Part shown: one piece after another, positions 46,807 through 56,763 of the stretch
Position numbering within the stretch: the stretch's first letter is position 1
How the letters are laid out: each line of letters begins with the position of its first letter
NCBI GenBank assembly: GCA_030604735.1
Contig: JAUVVG010000020.1
Location: 1 to 64,000 of the forward strand
Direction: 5' to 3'
DNA from: Azoarcus sp.
Lineage (GTDB): Bacteria; Pseudomonadota; Gammaproteobacteria; Burkholderiales; Rhodocyclaceae
Length of the DNA: 64,000 bases
Program-made: the position numbers and the translations under genes
The notes under the pieces: model-generated
What the model was told of the DNA's origin: nothing
What the model saw: only the letters and a program-made list of their open reading frames with translations
Database searches by the model: none

Positions 46807-47439
46807 TCAGCTCGTCTTGTCCTTGAAGTCGCACAGGTCACGCACCTTGCATCCGGCACAGGCCGGCTTGCGCGCGGTGCAGACATAGCGGCCGTGCAGG
46901 ATCAGCCAGTGGTGGGCGTTCTTGAGGTAGTCTTTAGGCACACGACGCATCAAGGCCTTCTCGACCGCGACCACATCCTTGCCGGGCGCGAGACCGGTCC
47001 GGTTCGACAGGCGAAAGATATGGGTGTCCACCGCCATCACCGGATCACCGAACACCGTGTTCAACACCACGTTGGCGGTCTTGCGGCCGACTCCCGGTAG
47101 CGACTCCAACGCCACGCGGTCGTGCGGCACTTCGCCGCCGTGGCGTTCCAGCAGCAGGCGTGATAGCGCCACCGTATTCCTGGCCTTGTTGCGGTAAAGC
47201 CCGATCGTGCGAATCTGCTCGGCCACGCCGTCCTCGCCCAGCGAAACCATCGCCTCGGGGGTCGGCGCGAGCGCGAACAGGCGGCGTGTCGCGATGTTCA
47301 CCCCCTTGTCGGTGGCCTGCGCCGACAGTACCACGGCGACCAGCAACTGGAACGGCGAACCGTACTCGAGCTCGGTGGTGGGCTCGGGATCGGCTTCGGC
47401 CAGACGCCTGAAGAATTCCCGGATGGCGTCCCGTTTCAT
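46807..47439 (-). CDS. nth: Endonuclease III
   Basis: This 210-residue DNA glycosylase/AP lyase removes oxidised pyrimidines. The helix-hairpin-helix LPGVGRKTANVVL (about 112-124) carries the catalytic lysine, the catalytic aspartate is in VDTHIFRLSNR, and the C-terminal 4Fe-4S cluster is CX6CX2CX5C (CTARKPACAGCKVRDLC). It is 10 bases downstream of rnfE, a conserved neighbourhood in many proteobacteria. Confidence 0.96.
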   Translation of the reverse strand: MKRDAIREFFRRLAEADPEPTTELEYGSPFQLLVAVVLSAQATDKGVNIATRRLFALAPTPEAMVSLGEDGVAEQIRTIGLYRNKARNTVALSRLLLERHGGEVPHDRVALESLPGVGRKTANVVLNTVFGDPVMAVDTHIFRLSNRTGLAPGKDVVAVEKALMRRVPKDYLKNAHHWLILHGRYVCTARKPACAGCKVRDLCDFKDKTS

Positions 47440-47449
47440 CGACCGACGA

Positions 47450-48151
47450 TCATCCCGCCGACGCGGCTTCGGCGTCGCTGACCGCGGTGACCGGTTTTGG
47501 CCGTCGCGCAGCGCGAGCGGCGGCCCGCATGTTGATCCAGTTGAACAATGCGATCAGGCAACCGAGCGCGAAGAACGCGCCGGGCGGCAGGATCGCGATC
47601 AGGAAATCATGATACCCGTCACCGAAAACCTGGATCGGCGACAGCGACGGGAAGATCATGTCTATGCCGGAGAACAGGGTGCCCCCGCCGATCAGTTCGC
47701 GCACGCCACCGAGTACCGCCAGGACCCAGACCAGGCCCAAGCCCATCATGACGCCGTCTATGGTCGATGAGATCGGGTCGTTCTTGGCTGCATAGGCTTC
47801 CACCCGGGCGAGCACGATGCAGTTGGTGACGATCAGCGGAATGAAGATGCCGAGCACGAGATACAGCTCGTGCAGCCAGGCGTTGAAGCTGAGGTCTACG
47901 ATGGTCACCAGGGATGCGATGACCAGGATGAACACCGGGATGCGGATCTCGTAGGGAATGAAGTTGCGCAGCGAGGCGATCGCGAGGTTGGCGACCGCCA
48001 TCACCAGAATCGTCGCCAGACCCAGGCTGACCGCATTGACCATGTTGGTGCTGATCGCCAGGATTGGACACAGCCCGAGTAGCTGGACCAGCCCCGGGTT
48101 CTGCTTCCACAGGCCGTTATAGGCGTTTTCGCGAAAACTTCGCATGTTCAT
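47450..48151 (-). CDS. rnfE: Rnf electron transport complex subunit E
   Basis: This 233-residue integral membrane subunit (six helices, RnfA/RnfE and NqrD/NqrE family) lines the ion and electron path of the complex. Motifs: NPGLVQLLGLCPILAIS (with cysteine for the membrane Fe-S centre), LGIFIPLIVTNCIVLARVEAYA with the second cysteine. The ATG at 48151 overlaps the rnfG stop (ATGA). The C-terminal ~30 residues are basic. Confidence 0.95.
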   Translation of the reverse strand: MNMRSFRENAYNGLWKQNPGLVQLLGLCPILAISTNMVNAVSLGLATILVMAVANLAIASLRNFIPYEIRIPVFILVIASLVTIVDLSFNAWLHELYLVLGIFIPLIVTNCIVLARVEAYAAKNDPISSTIDGVMMGLGLVWVLAVLGGVRELIGGGTLFSGIDMIFPSLSPIQVFGDGYHDFLIAILPPGAFFALGCLIALFNWINMRAAARAARRPKPVTAVSDAEAASAG

Positions 48152-48822
48152 TCGGTCACCTCTCCCAGGCGGCTTCCGGCCTTGGCATCGAACAGGGCGA
48201 CATGGTGGGTCAACGCGAAACGCGCCGCCCGGCCGGTGGCCATCGTGACTGCACGGGCGCTGATGGTCGCGCCGATGCGGTAGTCGAACACGCCGCCGTC
48301 GCGGCGGACCCGCCAGCTTTCTTCGCCCACTTCCTGGAACGAGACGCCGGTGAATTGATTGATCCAGGGACGTGCCCGTTCCTTGTCCTTTCGTGGATCG
48401 ATGTAGTCGCCAAGGCCGGGGGTCTCGGCATGATTGGTCGCGCGGACGCCGCTGACCCGACCGGTGGGATCGATAGCCACGGCGAGCTGGATGCGCCCGG
48501 CGTAGCCGTCGGGTGCGACCACCTCGATGATCAGCGCCACGGGCTCACCGTCGCGTCGTGCCCGGTAGATCCGTCCGCCCCGGTCCAGACCGAGTTCCGG
48601 TGTCGGACCGAGTTCGACATAATCGTCGAGCAAGGGGTTGTTGTAGGCGCCGGCGGGCAGGATCTCGTTCATCAGCCGCATCCGCTCGGCGAACTGGGAT
48701 GCTTCTATCGCCGGGCGGGTGGCACGATAGGTGAGGCTCATCATCGAGGTGAACATCAGCGTGAAGATCACCATGATGCTGGCCGTGCGAATCGAGGTCC
48801 GGGCCGCGGTATAGCGCGTCAT
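48148..48822 (-). CDS. rnfG: Rnf electron transport complex subunit G
   Basis: This 224-residue subunit has one N-terminal transmembrane helix and a periplasmic FMN domain. The covalent-FMN site is the GAT motif at residues 184-186 (IGATIS); the usual preceding Ser/Thr is isoleucine. The family motif TNHAETPGLG is at about 129-138. The start at 48822 is fixed by an ATGA overlap with rnfD; the open frame upstream of it is antisense-like sequence inside rnfD. Confidence 0.92.
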   Translation of the reverse strand: MTRYTAARTSIRTASIMVIFTLMFTSMMSLTYRATRPAIEASQFAERMRLMNEILPAGAYNNPLLDDYVELGPTPELGLDRGGRIYRARRDGEPVALIIEVVAPDGYAGRIQLAVAIDPTGRVSGVRATNHAETPGLGDYIDPRKDKERARPWINQFTGVSFQEVGEESWRVRRDGGVFDYRIGATISARAVTMATGRAARFALTHHVALFDAKAGSRLGEVTE

Positions 48823-49826
48823 GGCAGCTTCCTCGAACGCTGCCCGAACACCGGCGGCTGGGTCTTCATGTCGATCAACGGCACACACATGTTCATCAAC
48901 AGGACTGCGAAGGCGATCCCTTCCGGAAACGCGCCGAAGGCGCGGATCAGATACGCCAGGATACCGATTCCGGCGGCGAAGATGAGTTTGCCACGCGGGG
49001 TGGTCGCCCCGGAGACAGGGTCGGTGACGATGAAGAACGCGGCCAGCATGGCACCGCCGCTGGCGAGGTGGAACAGTGGCGAGGCGAACTGGGCCGGATT
49101 GAACAACCAGAACAGGCAAGCGGTGCTGGCCAGTCCGACAATGAAGGCGACCGGCATGTGCCAGGTGATGGTGCGACGGAACAGCAGGATCAGCCCACCG
49201 ACCAGATAGCCGAGCGCGATCCATTCATAGCCGCGGCCGCCGAGCGTGCCGAAAGTCGGTTGGGTCATGACCGCGTCGATCGTGCCCGCGCCGGTTCTCA
49301 AGCCGGTGCGCATCGCGTCCAGTGCGGTGGCCGCGGTGACCGCGTCGATATCGCGCATGCCGCCCAGGATCAGGCCGAGCTGTGTCTGGAAGTCGAGGCC
49401 CCCGGCCGGTGGCCACTGCGACATCAGCGACGGGTAGGCGACGATCATGGCGCAGTACGCCACCATCGCGGGATTGAACGGGTTCTGGCCGAGACCGCCG
49501 TAGAGATGCTTGACCGCGATGATCGCAACCAACACCGCGATCACGGTGATCCACCATGGCACGATCGGCGGGAAGCACAGCACGATCAACCAGGCGGTCA
49601 CGACCGCCGAAAGATCACCGATTCCGAGCAGGACAGGGCGCCCACGCAGTTTCAGTACCAGCGCCTCGGCCGCGACCGCCACGATGGTCGCGATCAGCAG
49701 GTTGACCAGGATGCCGGCGCCGACCTGCCAGACATACATCGCGATACCAGGGATCAAGGCGAGCAGCACAGTCAGCATGACGCTGCTGACGCTGGCGGGT
49801 TTGCGGATGTAGGGAGAGTGGATCAT
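48819..49826 (-). CDS. rnfD: Rnf electron transport complex subunit D
   Basis: This 335-residue membrane subunit (NqrB family, about nine helices) binds FMN covalently, probably at T167 in AATALD. Other motifs are GGLGQNPFNPAMVAY (about 110) and DPVSGATTPRGK near residue 270. It begins 81 bases after rnfC and is ATGA-coupled to rnfG. Confidence 0.95.
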   Translation of the reverse strand: MIHSPYIRKPASVSSVMLTVLLALIPGIAMYVWQVGAGILVNLLIATIVAVAAEALVLKLRGRPVLLGIGDLSAVVTAWLIVLCFPPIVPWWITVIAVLVAIIAVKHLYGGLGQNPFNPAMVAYCAMIVAYPSLMSQWPPAGGLDFQTQLGLILGGMRDIDAVTAATALDAMRTGLRTGAGTIDAVMTQPTFGTLGGRGYEWIALGYLVGGLILLFRRTITWHMPVAFIVGLASTACLFWLFNPAQFASPLFHLASGGAMLAAFFIVTDPVSGATTPRGKLIFAAGIGILAYLIRAFGAFPEGIAFAVLLMNMCVPLIDMKTQPPVFGQRSRKLP

Positions 49827-49907
49827 GAGTGGTTTATCGGCTCCCGACCCGGGCGTTCGCCATGGGCGGTCGGTTTCCGCTGTCTGCCACGAAGCGGATC
49901 AGCGGGT

Positions 49908-51695
49908 TCATTTTCTTTCCTCGTTGACATGTACCGCCGTTCCCGTCGAGTCTGCGGCATCGTTAGCTTGCGGCAGCTTCGATTCCACGGAGGGGGGCGA
50001 CGCCTGGTTCGGCGTCGACGAAGCCGTGGAGGTCGCTTTCGAAGACAGGTCCAGCGATTTGCGGCGCGCATCGATTTCCGCGATCTCGGCAGCGGTCTCC
50101 GGCGGAAGATCGGTCGTATTGCGTGCTTCGACTTCGGCCTTTTGCTGCTTGGCGCGGGCCAGCGCTGCGGCGATCAAGGCCTTTTTGGGGTCGTCGGACG
50201 AAACGGCGGGTTTGTCGTCGCCCCCTTTCTCGATCGCGACCGGTTCACCGGTCTTGGCAAGTTTGGCTTTGGTCTCGGCGGCTTTCGCTGCGAGTCGGGC
50301 TGCTTTCTCGGCCTTCTCGCGCTCGATCCGGTAGTTGCGGAACTCAAAACGATCCCTGGCCTGGCTCGCGGCGGTGTTTTCGCGCTCGCGTGCCCAGATC
50401 TCGGTCTTGGCGAAGCGGTAGTAATCGACCAGCGGAATATGGGATGGGCAGACGAAGGCGCAGCAGCCGCATTCTATGCAGTCGAACAGGTGATACTCCT
50501 GCGCCTTGCCGAAATTGCGCGACCGCGAATACCAGTAAAGCTCGAAAGGCTGGAGATCGGCCGGGCAGGCGCGGGCGCATTCTCCACAGCGGATGCAGGC
50601 GAGTTCAGGCTCCGGTTCCGGGAACAGCGCCTGGGAGGCGGCGATGATGCAGTTGCTGCCCTTGACGATAGGGACAGACAGGTCGGGCAGGGCGAAGCCC
50701 ATCATCGGCCCGCCCAGCAGATATCGGTCGGTACCCGGCTTCGGTTGCATCAAGGGCAGCAGGTCCGCGATAGGCGTGCCGATCAGCACTTCGTAATTGC
50801 CCGGTTGGGCGGCGTTGCCGGTCAGCGTGACCACCCGCGACAACAGCGGCTCACCATGCCGGATCGCGCGATGCACCGCATGGGCGGTACCGACGTTGAA
50901 GCATTGCACGCCGTACTCCCCTCCCAGCTTGCCGTGCGGAATCTCGATGCCGGTGAGTACACGGATCAGTTGTTTTTCGCCGCCGGCCGGGTAGCGGGTC
51001 GGTACCGCCACGACTTCGATCGGCGCCTTGCAGTCGGCCGCCGCCGCCCGCATCGCGGCGATCGCCTCGGGCTTGTTGTCCTCTATCCCGACCAGGATAC
51101 GACGGGCCCCGATCAGTTCGAACAGGATGATCGCGCCATCGATGATCGTGACCGCGCGCTCGCGCATCAGCCTGTCGTCGCAGGTGATCCAGGGCTCGCA
51201 TTCGGCGCCATTCAGGACCAGTGTCTCTATACCTGATCCGGCACCCAGTTTGACGTGGCTGGGAAAGGCCGCCCCCCCCATGCCGACGATGCCCGAGTCA
51301 CGCAGGTAATTGAGCGTGCTCTGGCGGTCGGATGCGAGATGATCGTAGGGCTGATGTGGCACCCAGCGCTCCTCGCCATCGGGTTCGATCACGACGCAGG
51401 TGGTGGCGAGTCCGGACGGGTGTGCCATCGGATGCTCGCGGATTTCCACCACTGTCCCGGAGGCCGGCGCATGGACCGCGGTGCCAAGGACGCCTTCGGC
51501 GTCGCCGATCCGTTCGCCCTTGAGGACGGTCTGGCCGGGCTCGACCCGGCACACTGCCACGGCACGCGTGTTGTGTCGCAAGGGCACGATCAGTCGGGTC
51601 GGAAGCGGAGCGGGGCGAATGGGCGAGCCGGCCGACTCGTTCTTGTGGTGCTCGGGTTTGACCCCGCCATGAAAGCTGAACAGGCGAGCGCTCAT
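49908..51695 (-). CDS. rnfC: Rnf electron transport complex subunit C
   Basis: This 595-residue soluble subunit (NuoF-like) accepts or donates electrons with NADH. It shows the FMN/NAD region [16 protein letters not shown] (about 146) and two 4Fe-4S motifs [12 protein letters not shown] and [12 protein letters not shown]. The last ~150 residues are a charged Ala/Lys/Glu-rich tail, common in RnfC. The start at 51695 overlaps the rnfB stop (ATGA); the frame opens upstream inside rnfB. Confidence 0.95.
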   Translation of the reverse strand: MSARLFSFHGGVKPEHHKNESAGSPIRPAPLPTRLIVPLRHNTRAVAVCRVEPGQTVLKGERIGDAEGVLGTAVHAPASGTVVEIREHPMAHPSGLATTCVVIEPDGEERWVPHQPYDHLASDRQSTLNYLRDSGIVGMGGAAFPSHVKLGAGSGIETLVLNGAECEPWITCDDRLMRERAVTIIDGAIILFELIGARRILVGIEDNKPEAIAAMRAAAADCKAPIEVVAVPTRYPAGGEKQLIRVLTGIEIPHGKLGGEYGVQCFNVGTAHAVHRAIRHGEPLLSRVVTLTGNAAQPGNYEVLIGTPIADLLPLMQPKPGTDRYLLGGPMMGFALPDLSVPIVKGSNCIIAASQALFPEPEPELACIRCGECARACPADLQPFELYWYSRSRNFGKAQEYHLFDCIECGCCAFVCPSHIPLVDYYRFAKTEIWARERENTAASQARDRFEFRNYRIEREKAEKAARLAAKAAETKAKLAKTGEPVAIEKGGDDKPAVSSDDPKKALIAAALARAKQQKAEVEARNTTDLPPETAAEIAEIDARRKSLDLSSKATSTASSTPNQASPPSVESKLPQANDAADSTGTAVHVNEERK

Positions 51696-52243
51696 GCTTC
51701 TTCCTTGATCTTGATCACCGGATACTTCCATTTCCAGGTCTCGACCGTCTCCTGCACCGGTTCCATCGTGATGCAATCGACCGGGCAGGGCGCGATACAT
51801 AGCTCGCAGCCGGTGCACAAGGGCTCGACCACCGTGTGCATCTGTTTGGCCGCGCCGACGATGGCGTCGACCGGGCAGGCCTGTATGCACAGCGTGCACC
51901 CGATGCAGGTCTGCTCATCGATGAGAGCGACCGACTTGGGTTTCTCGACACCGTGCTCTTCGGACAGCGGCTTGAACTCGCGCCCCAGCAGGTCGGCCAG
52001 ATGCCGTATGCCTTCCTCGCCGCCTGGTGGGCACTGGTTGATGTCAGCCTCGCCGTTGGCGATCGCCTGGGCATAGGGCTTGCAACCGGGGTAGCCGCAT
52101 TGTCCGCATTGGGTCTGGGGCAGGATCGCGTCGATCTTCTCGACCAGCGGATCCCCCTCGACCTTGAAACGGATCGAGGCGTAACCCAGGGCGGCACCCA
52201 GTACCACAGCGATGCCGGCCATGATCAACAAAGCGGTCATCAT
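51692..52243 (-). CDS. rnfB: Rnf electron transport complex subunit B
   Basis: This 183-residue subunit has one N-terminal helix, a four-cysteine 4Fe-4S domain (CGQCGYPGC ... C) and two ferredoxin motifs [12 protein letters not shown] and [12 protein letters not shown]; it exchanges electrons with ferredoxin. Two adjacent ATGs (52243, 52240) could start it. It is separated from rnfA by 132 bases with no gene in between. Confidence 0.95.
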   Translation of the reverse strand: MMTALLIMAGIAVVLGAALGYASIRFKVEGDPLVEKIDAILPQTQCGQCGYPGCKPYAQAIANGEADINQCPPGGEEGIRHLADLLGREFKPLSEEHGVEKPKSVALIDEQTCIGCTLCIQACPVDAIVGAAKQMHTVVEPLCTGCELCIAPCPVDCITMEPVQETVETWKWKYPVIKIKEEA

Positions 52244-52375
52244 GGCCGTGGCGCATCCTGTGATTTCCGCATCACAAGCCGGTCATCGCGCCGGCGTCGC
52301 GAACCAGAAATCGCGGCGGGCACGGGCAAGGACGGCGTTGCGGGCAGGTGCGCTGTGAGAGTCAAAACGAATTCT

Positions 52376-52960
52376 TCACTGGAAACGGTCAAGGCCGGCG
52401 AAGCCCATGAAGGCCAGGCTCATCAGTCCGGCGGTGATCATCGCGATCGCGGTGCCGCGAAACGGGAGCGGCACATCGGCACCATCCAGACGCTCCCGGA
52501 TTCCAGCGAAAAGCACCAGCGCAAGGGTGAATCCGACCGACGAACCGAAACCGAACAGCAAGGACTCGAGCAGGTTGTGGGCATAGCCGACATTGAGCAA
52601 GGGCACACCCAGCACGGCGCAGTTGGTCGTGATCAGCGGGAGGTAGATACCGAGCACCTGATGCAACAGCGGGCTGGTCTTCTCGATCACCAGCTCGGTG
52701 ATCTGGACGATGCCTGCAATGACCACGATGAAGGACAGCGTGCGCAGGTAGGTCAGGTCGTTCGGCGCCAGCAGGTAATGATCGATCAGATAGCTCGTAC
52801 CCGCGCCCAGGGTCAGTACGAATGTCGTTGCCGCGCCCATGCCGATCGCTGTCTCGAGCTTCTTCGAGACGCCCATGAACGGGCACAGTCCGAGCATGCG
52901 GACGAGTACCACGTTGTTGACGAGCACGGCGCCGATGACAACGAATAGGTAGCTGGTCAT
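52376..52960 (-). CDS. rnfA: Rnf electron transport complex subunit A
   Basis: This 194-residue six-helix subunit is the partner of RnfE. Motifs: [18 protein letters not shown] with the first membrane cysteine (about residue 25) and [17 protein letters not shown] with the second (about 113). It heads the rnf cluster on the minus strand. Because rnfB lies 132 bases further on, a separate promoter there is possible but I see no clear one. Confidence 0.95.
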   Translation of the reverse strand: MTSYLFVVIGAVLVNNVVLVRMLGLCPFMGVSKKLETAIGMGAATTFVLTLGAGTSYLIDHYLLAPNDLTYLRTLSFIVVIAGIVQITELVIEKTSPLLHQVLGIYLPLITTNCAVLGVPLLNVGYAHNLLESLLFGFGSSVGFTLALVLFAGIRERLDGADVPLPFRGTAIAMITAGLMSLAFMGFAGLDRFQ

Positions 52961-53013
52961 GATGGGGTTCAGGGTCTAAGCGGCGGATTATCGCCCGCCC
53001 GGGCTGGGCACTC

Positions 53014-53034
53014 AACCCTGATTGGTTCAGGGTT
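53014..53034 (-). terminator. Hairpin between pyrD and rnfA
   Basis: AACCCTGA ... TCAGGGTT is a perfect 8-base inverted repeat with a five-base loop, 19 bases past the pyrD stop and 54 bases before the rnfA start. No T-run follows, so it may only partly terminate. Confidence 0.45.
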
Positions 53035-53052
53035 CAGCCGTATCGGGCCGGA

Positions 53053-54078
53053 TCACGACGTCGGAGCGGTTCCTCGCGAACAGGCGCGAACGCATTCGGA
53101 CACCAGGGTCGGACCACGATAAATCATCCCGCTGTAGAGCTGGACCAGGCTCGCGCCTGCCTCGAGCTTGGCAGCCGCGTCCCGGCCACTGAGGACTCCG
53201 CCAGCGGCGATCACCGGCAGTTCTCCAGCCAGGGCTTTGCACAGTTCGCGCACGACCTCGGTCGATGCCTCGAACAACGGTGCCCCGGACAGCCCGCCTT
53301 GCTGGTCCGCATAACGCACCCCGCTGACGCGATCGCGTGAAATGGTGGTATTGGTTGCGATGACGGCATCGATGCGATGCCGCCGGAGTGCGTCGGCGAT
53401 ATTGACGACCTGGGCCGGCTCGAGATCCGGTGCGATCTTCAGCGTGAGCGGTACGTAGCGCCCGTGTTGCTCGGTCAGTTCGTGTTGCCGTTGCTTGAGT
53501 CGTCCCAGGAGGTCGTCAAGTTCCGACTCGCCCTGCAACTGCCGGAGGTTCTGGGTATTCGGTGACGAAATGTTGATCGCGATGTAGCTCGCCAGGGAAT
53601 AGACCTTGTCGAGGCAGATCAGGTAGTCGTCGGCCGCCTTGTCGATCGGGGTGTCGAAGTTCTTGCCGATGTTGATGCCGAGGATACCTTTGTATTTCGC
53701 GCCACGCACGTTCGCGACCAGAGCCTCCACGCCATGGTTGTTGAAGCCCATGCGGTTGATGATGCCCTGGACCTCTGGCAGGCGAAACATGCGGGGGCGC
53801 GGATTGCCCGGCTGTGGGCGCGGCGTGATCGTGCCGATCTCGAGAAAGCCGAACCCCAGGCGAGCGAGTCCGTCTATGGCTTCGCCGTTCTTGTCCAGCC
53901 CGGCGGCCAGCCCGATCCGGTTCGGAAAACGCAGGCCCATCAGTTCGACCGATTCGCCAGCGATCGCCTGGCCGGCGGGAAGAACACGACCGGCGGCGTG
54001 CAGGGCCGAGATCGCGAAGTCGTGGGCGGTTTCCGGGTCGAGCGAGAAAAGCAGGGGACGAGCGAGCTGATCGAGCAT
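53053..54078 (-). CDS. pyrD: Dihydroorotate dehydrogenase (quinone), class 2
   Basis: This 341-residue FMN enzyme oxidises dihydroorotate to orotate and passes electrons to quinone at the inner membrane. The N-terminal membrane helix pair ([19 protein letters not shown]) marks class 2. Other motifs: [31 protein letters not shown] with the catalytic serine, and [31 protein letters not shown], seen here as the GGVLSGRDA phosphate site. It is the last gene of the fbpC-aat-bpt-pyrD unit, 13 bases after bpt. Confidence 0.96.
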   Translation of the reverse strand: MLDQLARPLLFSLDPETAHDFAISALHAAGRVLPAGQAIAGESVELMGLRFPNRIGLAAGLDKNGEAIDGLARLGFGFLEIGTITPRPQPGNPRPRMFRLPEVQGIINRMGFNNHGVEALVANVRGAKYKGILGINIGKNFDTPIDKAADDYLICLDKVYSLASYIAINISSPNTQNLRQLQGESELDDLLGRLKQRQHELTEQHGRYVPLTLKIAPDLEPAQVVNIADALRRHRIDAVIATNTTISRDRVSGVRYADQQGGLSGAPLFEASTEVVRELCKALAGELPVIAAGGVLSGRDAAAKLEAGASLVQLYSGMIYRGPTLVSECVRACSRGTAPTS

Positions 54079-54091
54079 GAAACGGGGCGAT

Positions 54092-54811
54092 CTAGGGCGT
54101 GATGGCCCGCCATTCTCCCTCGATTCGACCTTCGAGTGGTCGGAATCGTATCTTGTAGGCCATTTTATGGCTTTGCTCTATCCAGTACCCCAGGTAGAGA
54201 TAGGGTAGTCGCAGGCGCCGGCAGGCGTCGATCTGCCACATCACGCCGTAGGTGCCATAACTGGCTCCCTTCACATCGGGGTCATAGAAGGTGTAGACGC
54301 TGGACAGGCCATCGACCAGTCTATCGATCACGCTGAGCATCCTGAGTTGCCCCTGCTCGCGAAATTCGATCAGACGGGTGTCGACATGGCTTTGCAGCAG
54401 AAAATGGGTGTACTGCTCGCGGTTGTCCTGGTCCATGCCGCCACCGGCATGGCGCGAGGCCTGGTAGCGCTGGTATAGCGAATAGTGCTCCTCCGAGAAC
54501 TGCAAGGGGTGTTCTATCGCGACCAGGCCTCCATGCCGCTTCCACGCGCGGCGCTGGCTGCGGTCGGTGCTGAAGGCCGCGACCGGAATACGCACCGGTA
54601 CGCAGGCCCGACAGTTGTCACAATACGGGCGGTAAGTGAAGACCCCGCTGCGACGAAAACCGTTGCGCACCAATTCGCTGTAGATCGGAGTGTCGATCAG
54701 GTGGCCGGGCGTGGCGACCTGCGAGCGCGCGACATGGTCGCTCAGATAGGAGCAGGCATAGGGCGCGGTGGCATAGAACTGGATGAGGGCGTAGGGGTAG
54801 TCGTTCTGCAT
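54092..54811 (-). CDS. bpt: Aspartate/glutamate leucyltransferase (Bpt/Ate family)
   Basis: This 239-residue enzyme transfers an amino acid from tRNA to N-terminal Asp or Glu, marking proteins for ClpAP degradation. Visible: [42 protein letters not shown] (cysteine pair, seen as [10 protein letters not shown]) and [26 protein letters not shown], whose LYLGYWI is typical. Bacterial members use leucine. It is 13 bases downstream of aat, with which it shares the N-degron pathway. Confidence 0.93.
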   Translation of the reverse strand: MQNDYPYALIQFYATAPYACSYLSDHVARSQVATPGHLIDTPIYSELVRNGFRRSGVFTYRPYCDNCRACVPVRIPVAAFSTDRSQRRAWKRHGGLVAIEHPLQFSEEHYSLYQRYQASRHAGGGMDQDNREQYTHFLLQSHVDTRLIEFREQGQLRMLSVIDRLVDGLSSVYTFYDPDVKGASYGTYGVMWQIDACRRLRLPYLYLGYWIEQSHKMAYKIRFRPLEGRIEGEWRAITP

Positions 54812-54824
54812 GTAGTCGCTTCCC

Positions 54825-55517
54825 TCACTCTCCTCGGTCAGTCAGCCATTTCCCGGGCGGATCGCCGGTGACGGTCCACTCTCGCAGTCCGGCGCAGAAT
54901 TCGGCCCGATCGATTTCCATCGCGCCCAGCGAGCGCAAGTGGGGCGTCGTCATCTGGCAGTCGATCACGGCGAACCCGCTGGCCTCGAGATGGCGGGCGA
55001 GGTGCACCAGACACACTTTCGAGGCGTCCGGGCGCCGGCTGAACATCGATTCGCCGAAGAATGCCCGACCCAGCGCCATGCCGTAAAGTCCGCCAACCAG
55101 TTCGCCTTCGAACCACGCTTCGACACTGTGGGCATAGCCGAGTTCGTGCATGCGGATGTAGGCCGATTGCATCTCGGGCGTGATCCAGGTGCCGACGACC
55201 TCGCCCCGTGGTTCGGCACAGGCCCGGATGACCTCGCTGAAGGCGGTGTCGAAACGGATGTCGAAACGCCTGTTTCTGAGGGTTTTTCGCAGCGAGCGTC
55301 GAACGATGATTTGCGACGGTAGCAGCACCAGACGGGGGTCGGGGCTCCACCACAGCAAGGGCTCGCCCTCGGCGTACCAGGGAAAAATACCCTGTGCGTA
55401 GGCGGCGAGCAGCCATTGTGGTTCGAGCCGACCACCCGCCGCGAGCAGGCCGTTCGGTTCGGACAATGCGGTGGAGACCGGCGGAAACACCGGGTCGTCC
55501 GTGAGCCAGGGGATCAT
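54825..55517 (-). CDS. aat: Leucyl/phenylalanyl-tRNA--protein transferase
   Basis: This 230-residue enzyme adds Leu or Phe to proteins with N-terminal Arg or Lys. Motifs: [57 protein letters not shown] and [20 protein letters not shown], of which the [11 protein letters not shown] block is diagnostic. The start at 55517 overlaps the fbpC stop (ATGA), so it is translationally coupled to an iron-transport ATPase. Confidence 0.94.
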   Translation of the reverse strand: MIPWLTDDPVFPPVSTALSEPNGLLAAGGRLEPQWLLAAYAQGIFPWYAEGEPLLWWSPDPRLVLLPSQIIVRRSLRKTLRNRRFDIRFDTAFSEVIRACAEPRGEVVGTWITPEMQSAYIRMHELGYAHSVEAWFEGELVGGLYGMALGRAFFGESMFSRRPDASKVCLVHLARHLEASGFAVIDCQMTTPHLRSLGAMEIDRAEFCAGLREWTVTGDPPGKWLTDRGE

Positions 55518-56635
55518 GCGCGAGCGGCTTGGGCAATCTGGTTGGCGCGTTGCGCGTGGGCCGCCTGGTCCGAATTTTCGTGAAAAGTGATCACGTGATC
55601 GACGTCCAGACGGATCCCGATCATCTCGCCGATCGCGTGGTTGTGATGGCTTGGGACCAGCGACAGTACACGGGCGCCACTGCTCAGTTCGAGGGTGTAC
55701 AGGATGTCTGCGCCACGGAAGGCCTTCTTGGCGACCTTGGCCTTCATTGTGCTCGCATCGTCATGGATGATGTCGTCCGGGCGCAGCAGGACCTCGACCG
55801 GGCAGTGGTGTTCACAGGCTCCACAACCGACACTGCATTCGACCGGGATCACGCTGTTCAATGTGCCGAGCTCCATCCGGACCTGATGGTCGTTCAGCAC
55901 TTCGGCCGGTAACAATACGCCCTGACCTATGAAGTCCGCGACGAATCGATTGCCCGGACGATGATAGAGGTTGTACGGTGAGTCCCACTGCTGGATCCGG
56001 CCCTGGTGCATGATGCCGATCTCGTCGGCCACTGCGAAGGCTTCGTTCTGGTCGTGGGTGACGAGTACCGCCGTGGTGCCGGTCGCCTTGAGGATGTCCC
56101 GGACCTCGTGCGAAAGTCGCTCGCGAAGTTCTACGTCGAGGTTGGAGAACGGCTCGTCCAGCAGGAGCAGGCTGGGGCGGGGGGCGAGCGCACGGGCAAG
56201 GGCAACCCGCTGTTGCTGGCCGCCGGACATCTCGTGTGGGTACTTTACGCCCTGACCGGTGAGGCCGACGATGTCGAGCAACTCATCGATCCGGGCGCCG
56301 CGTTCGCGCGGCTCGAGCTTGCGCAGACCGAAGCCGATGTTCTCGGCGATCGTCAGATGCGGAAACAGGGCGTAGTCCTGAAACACCATCCCTATTCGTC
56401 GCCGCTCGGGCGGCACATGCCGATCGGCCGAACTGACCAGTTCGCCGTCGAGGCGGACCTGGCCTGATTTGACCGGTTCGAATCCGGCGATGCAGCGCAG
56501 TACGGTTGTCTTGCCGCAGCCCGAGGGGCCGAGCAGACAGCCTATGCGCCCCTGATCCAGCGTCATCGAAAGCTTTCTGACGATTTGCTGTTCACCGAAG
56601 GCGAGATCGAGATCAACGAGTTCCAGATGGGGCAT
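55514..56635 (-). CDS. fbpC: Fe(III) ABC transporter ATP-binding protein
   Basis: This 373-residue ATPase drives ferric iron uptake through FbpB. It has Walker A GPSGCGKTT (about 36-44), Q-loop in VFQDYALFPHL, signature MSGGQQQRV (136-144), Walker B LLLLDEPFSN and the H-loop LVTHDQNEA. The C-terminal regulatory (TOBE-like) region holds an unexpected CX3CX2CX3CP motif, C267, C271, C274 and C278, which could bind iron or an Fe-S cluster. It diverges from fbpB (128 bases between starts) and is coupled to aat. Confidence 0.9.
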   Translation of the reverse strand: MPHLELVDLDLAFGEQQIVRKLSMTLDQGRIGCLLGPSGCGKTTVLRCIAGFEPVKSGQVRLDGELVSSADRHVPPERRRIGMVFQDYALFPHLTIAENIGFGLRKLEPRERGARIDELLDIVGLTGQGVKYPHEMSGGQQQRVALARALAPRPSLLLLDEPFSNLDVELRERLSHEVRDILKATGTTAVLVTHDQNEAFAVADEIGIMHQGRIQQWDSPYNLYHRPGNRFVADFIGQGVLLPAEVLNDHQVRMELGTLNSVIPVECSVGCGACEHHCPVEVLLRPDDIIHDDASTMKAKVAKKAFRGADILYTLELSSGARVLSLVPSHHNHAIGEMIGIRLDVDHVITFHENSDQAAHAQRANQIAQAARA

Positions 56636-56763
56636 GACGTGTCGGTGCTTCCGTTAGCGTATCGTTGCAAGTATCGCATCAGGGAAATCTAAATGCGATC
56701 AATTATAATTCCGCGTCGCCGGCCTTTGAGAAGGTGGCTGCGGTTCTATCTGACGAGGTATCG

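Noticed and set aside
49068-51236. Long + strand open frame over rnfD and rnfC
   Set aside because: Antisense to two well-supported Rnf genes, with no ribosome site or protein-like features.
56470-56500. tRNA-like TPsiC arm sequence (GGTTCGAATCC)
   Set aside because: It lies inside fbpC and codes for conserved residues on the minus strand; no acceptor or anticodon stem is present.
56640-56763. Fur site upstream of fbpB/fbpC
   Set aside because: The AT-rich stretch around 56692-56712 was compared with the Fur consensus and matches poorly; no palindrome like that at 61692 is present.
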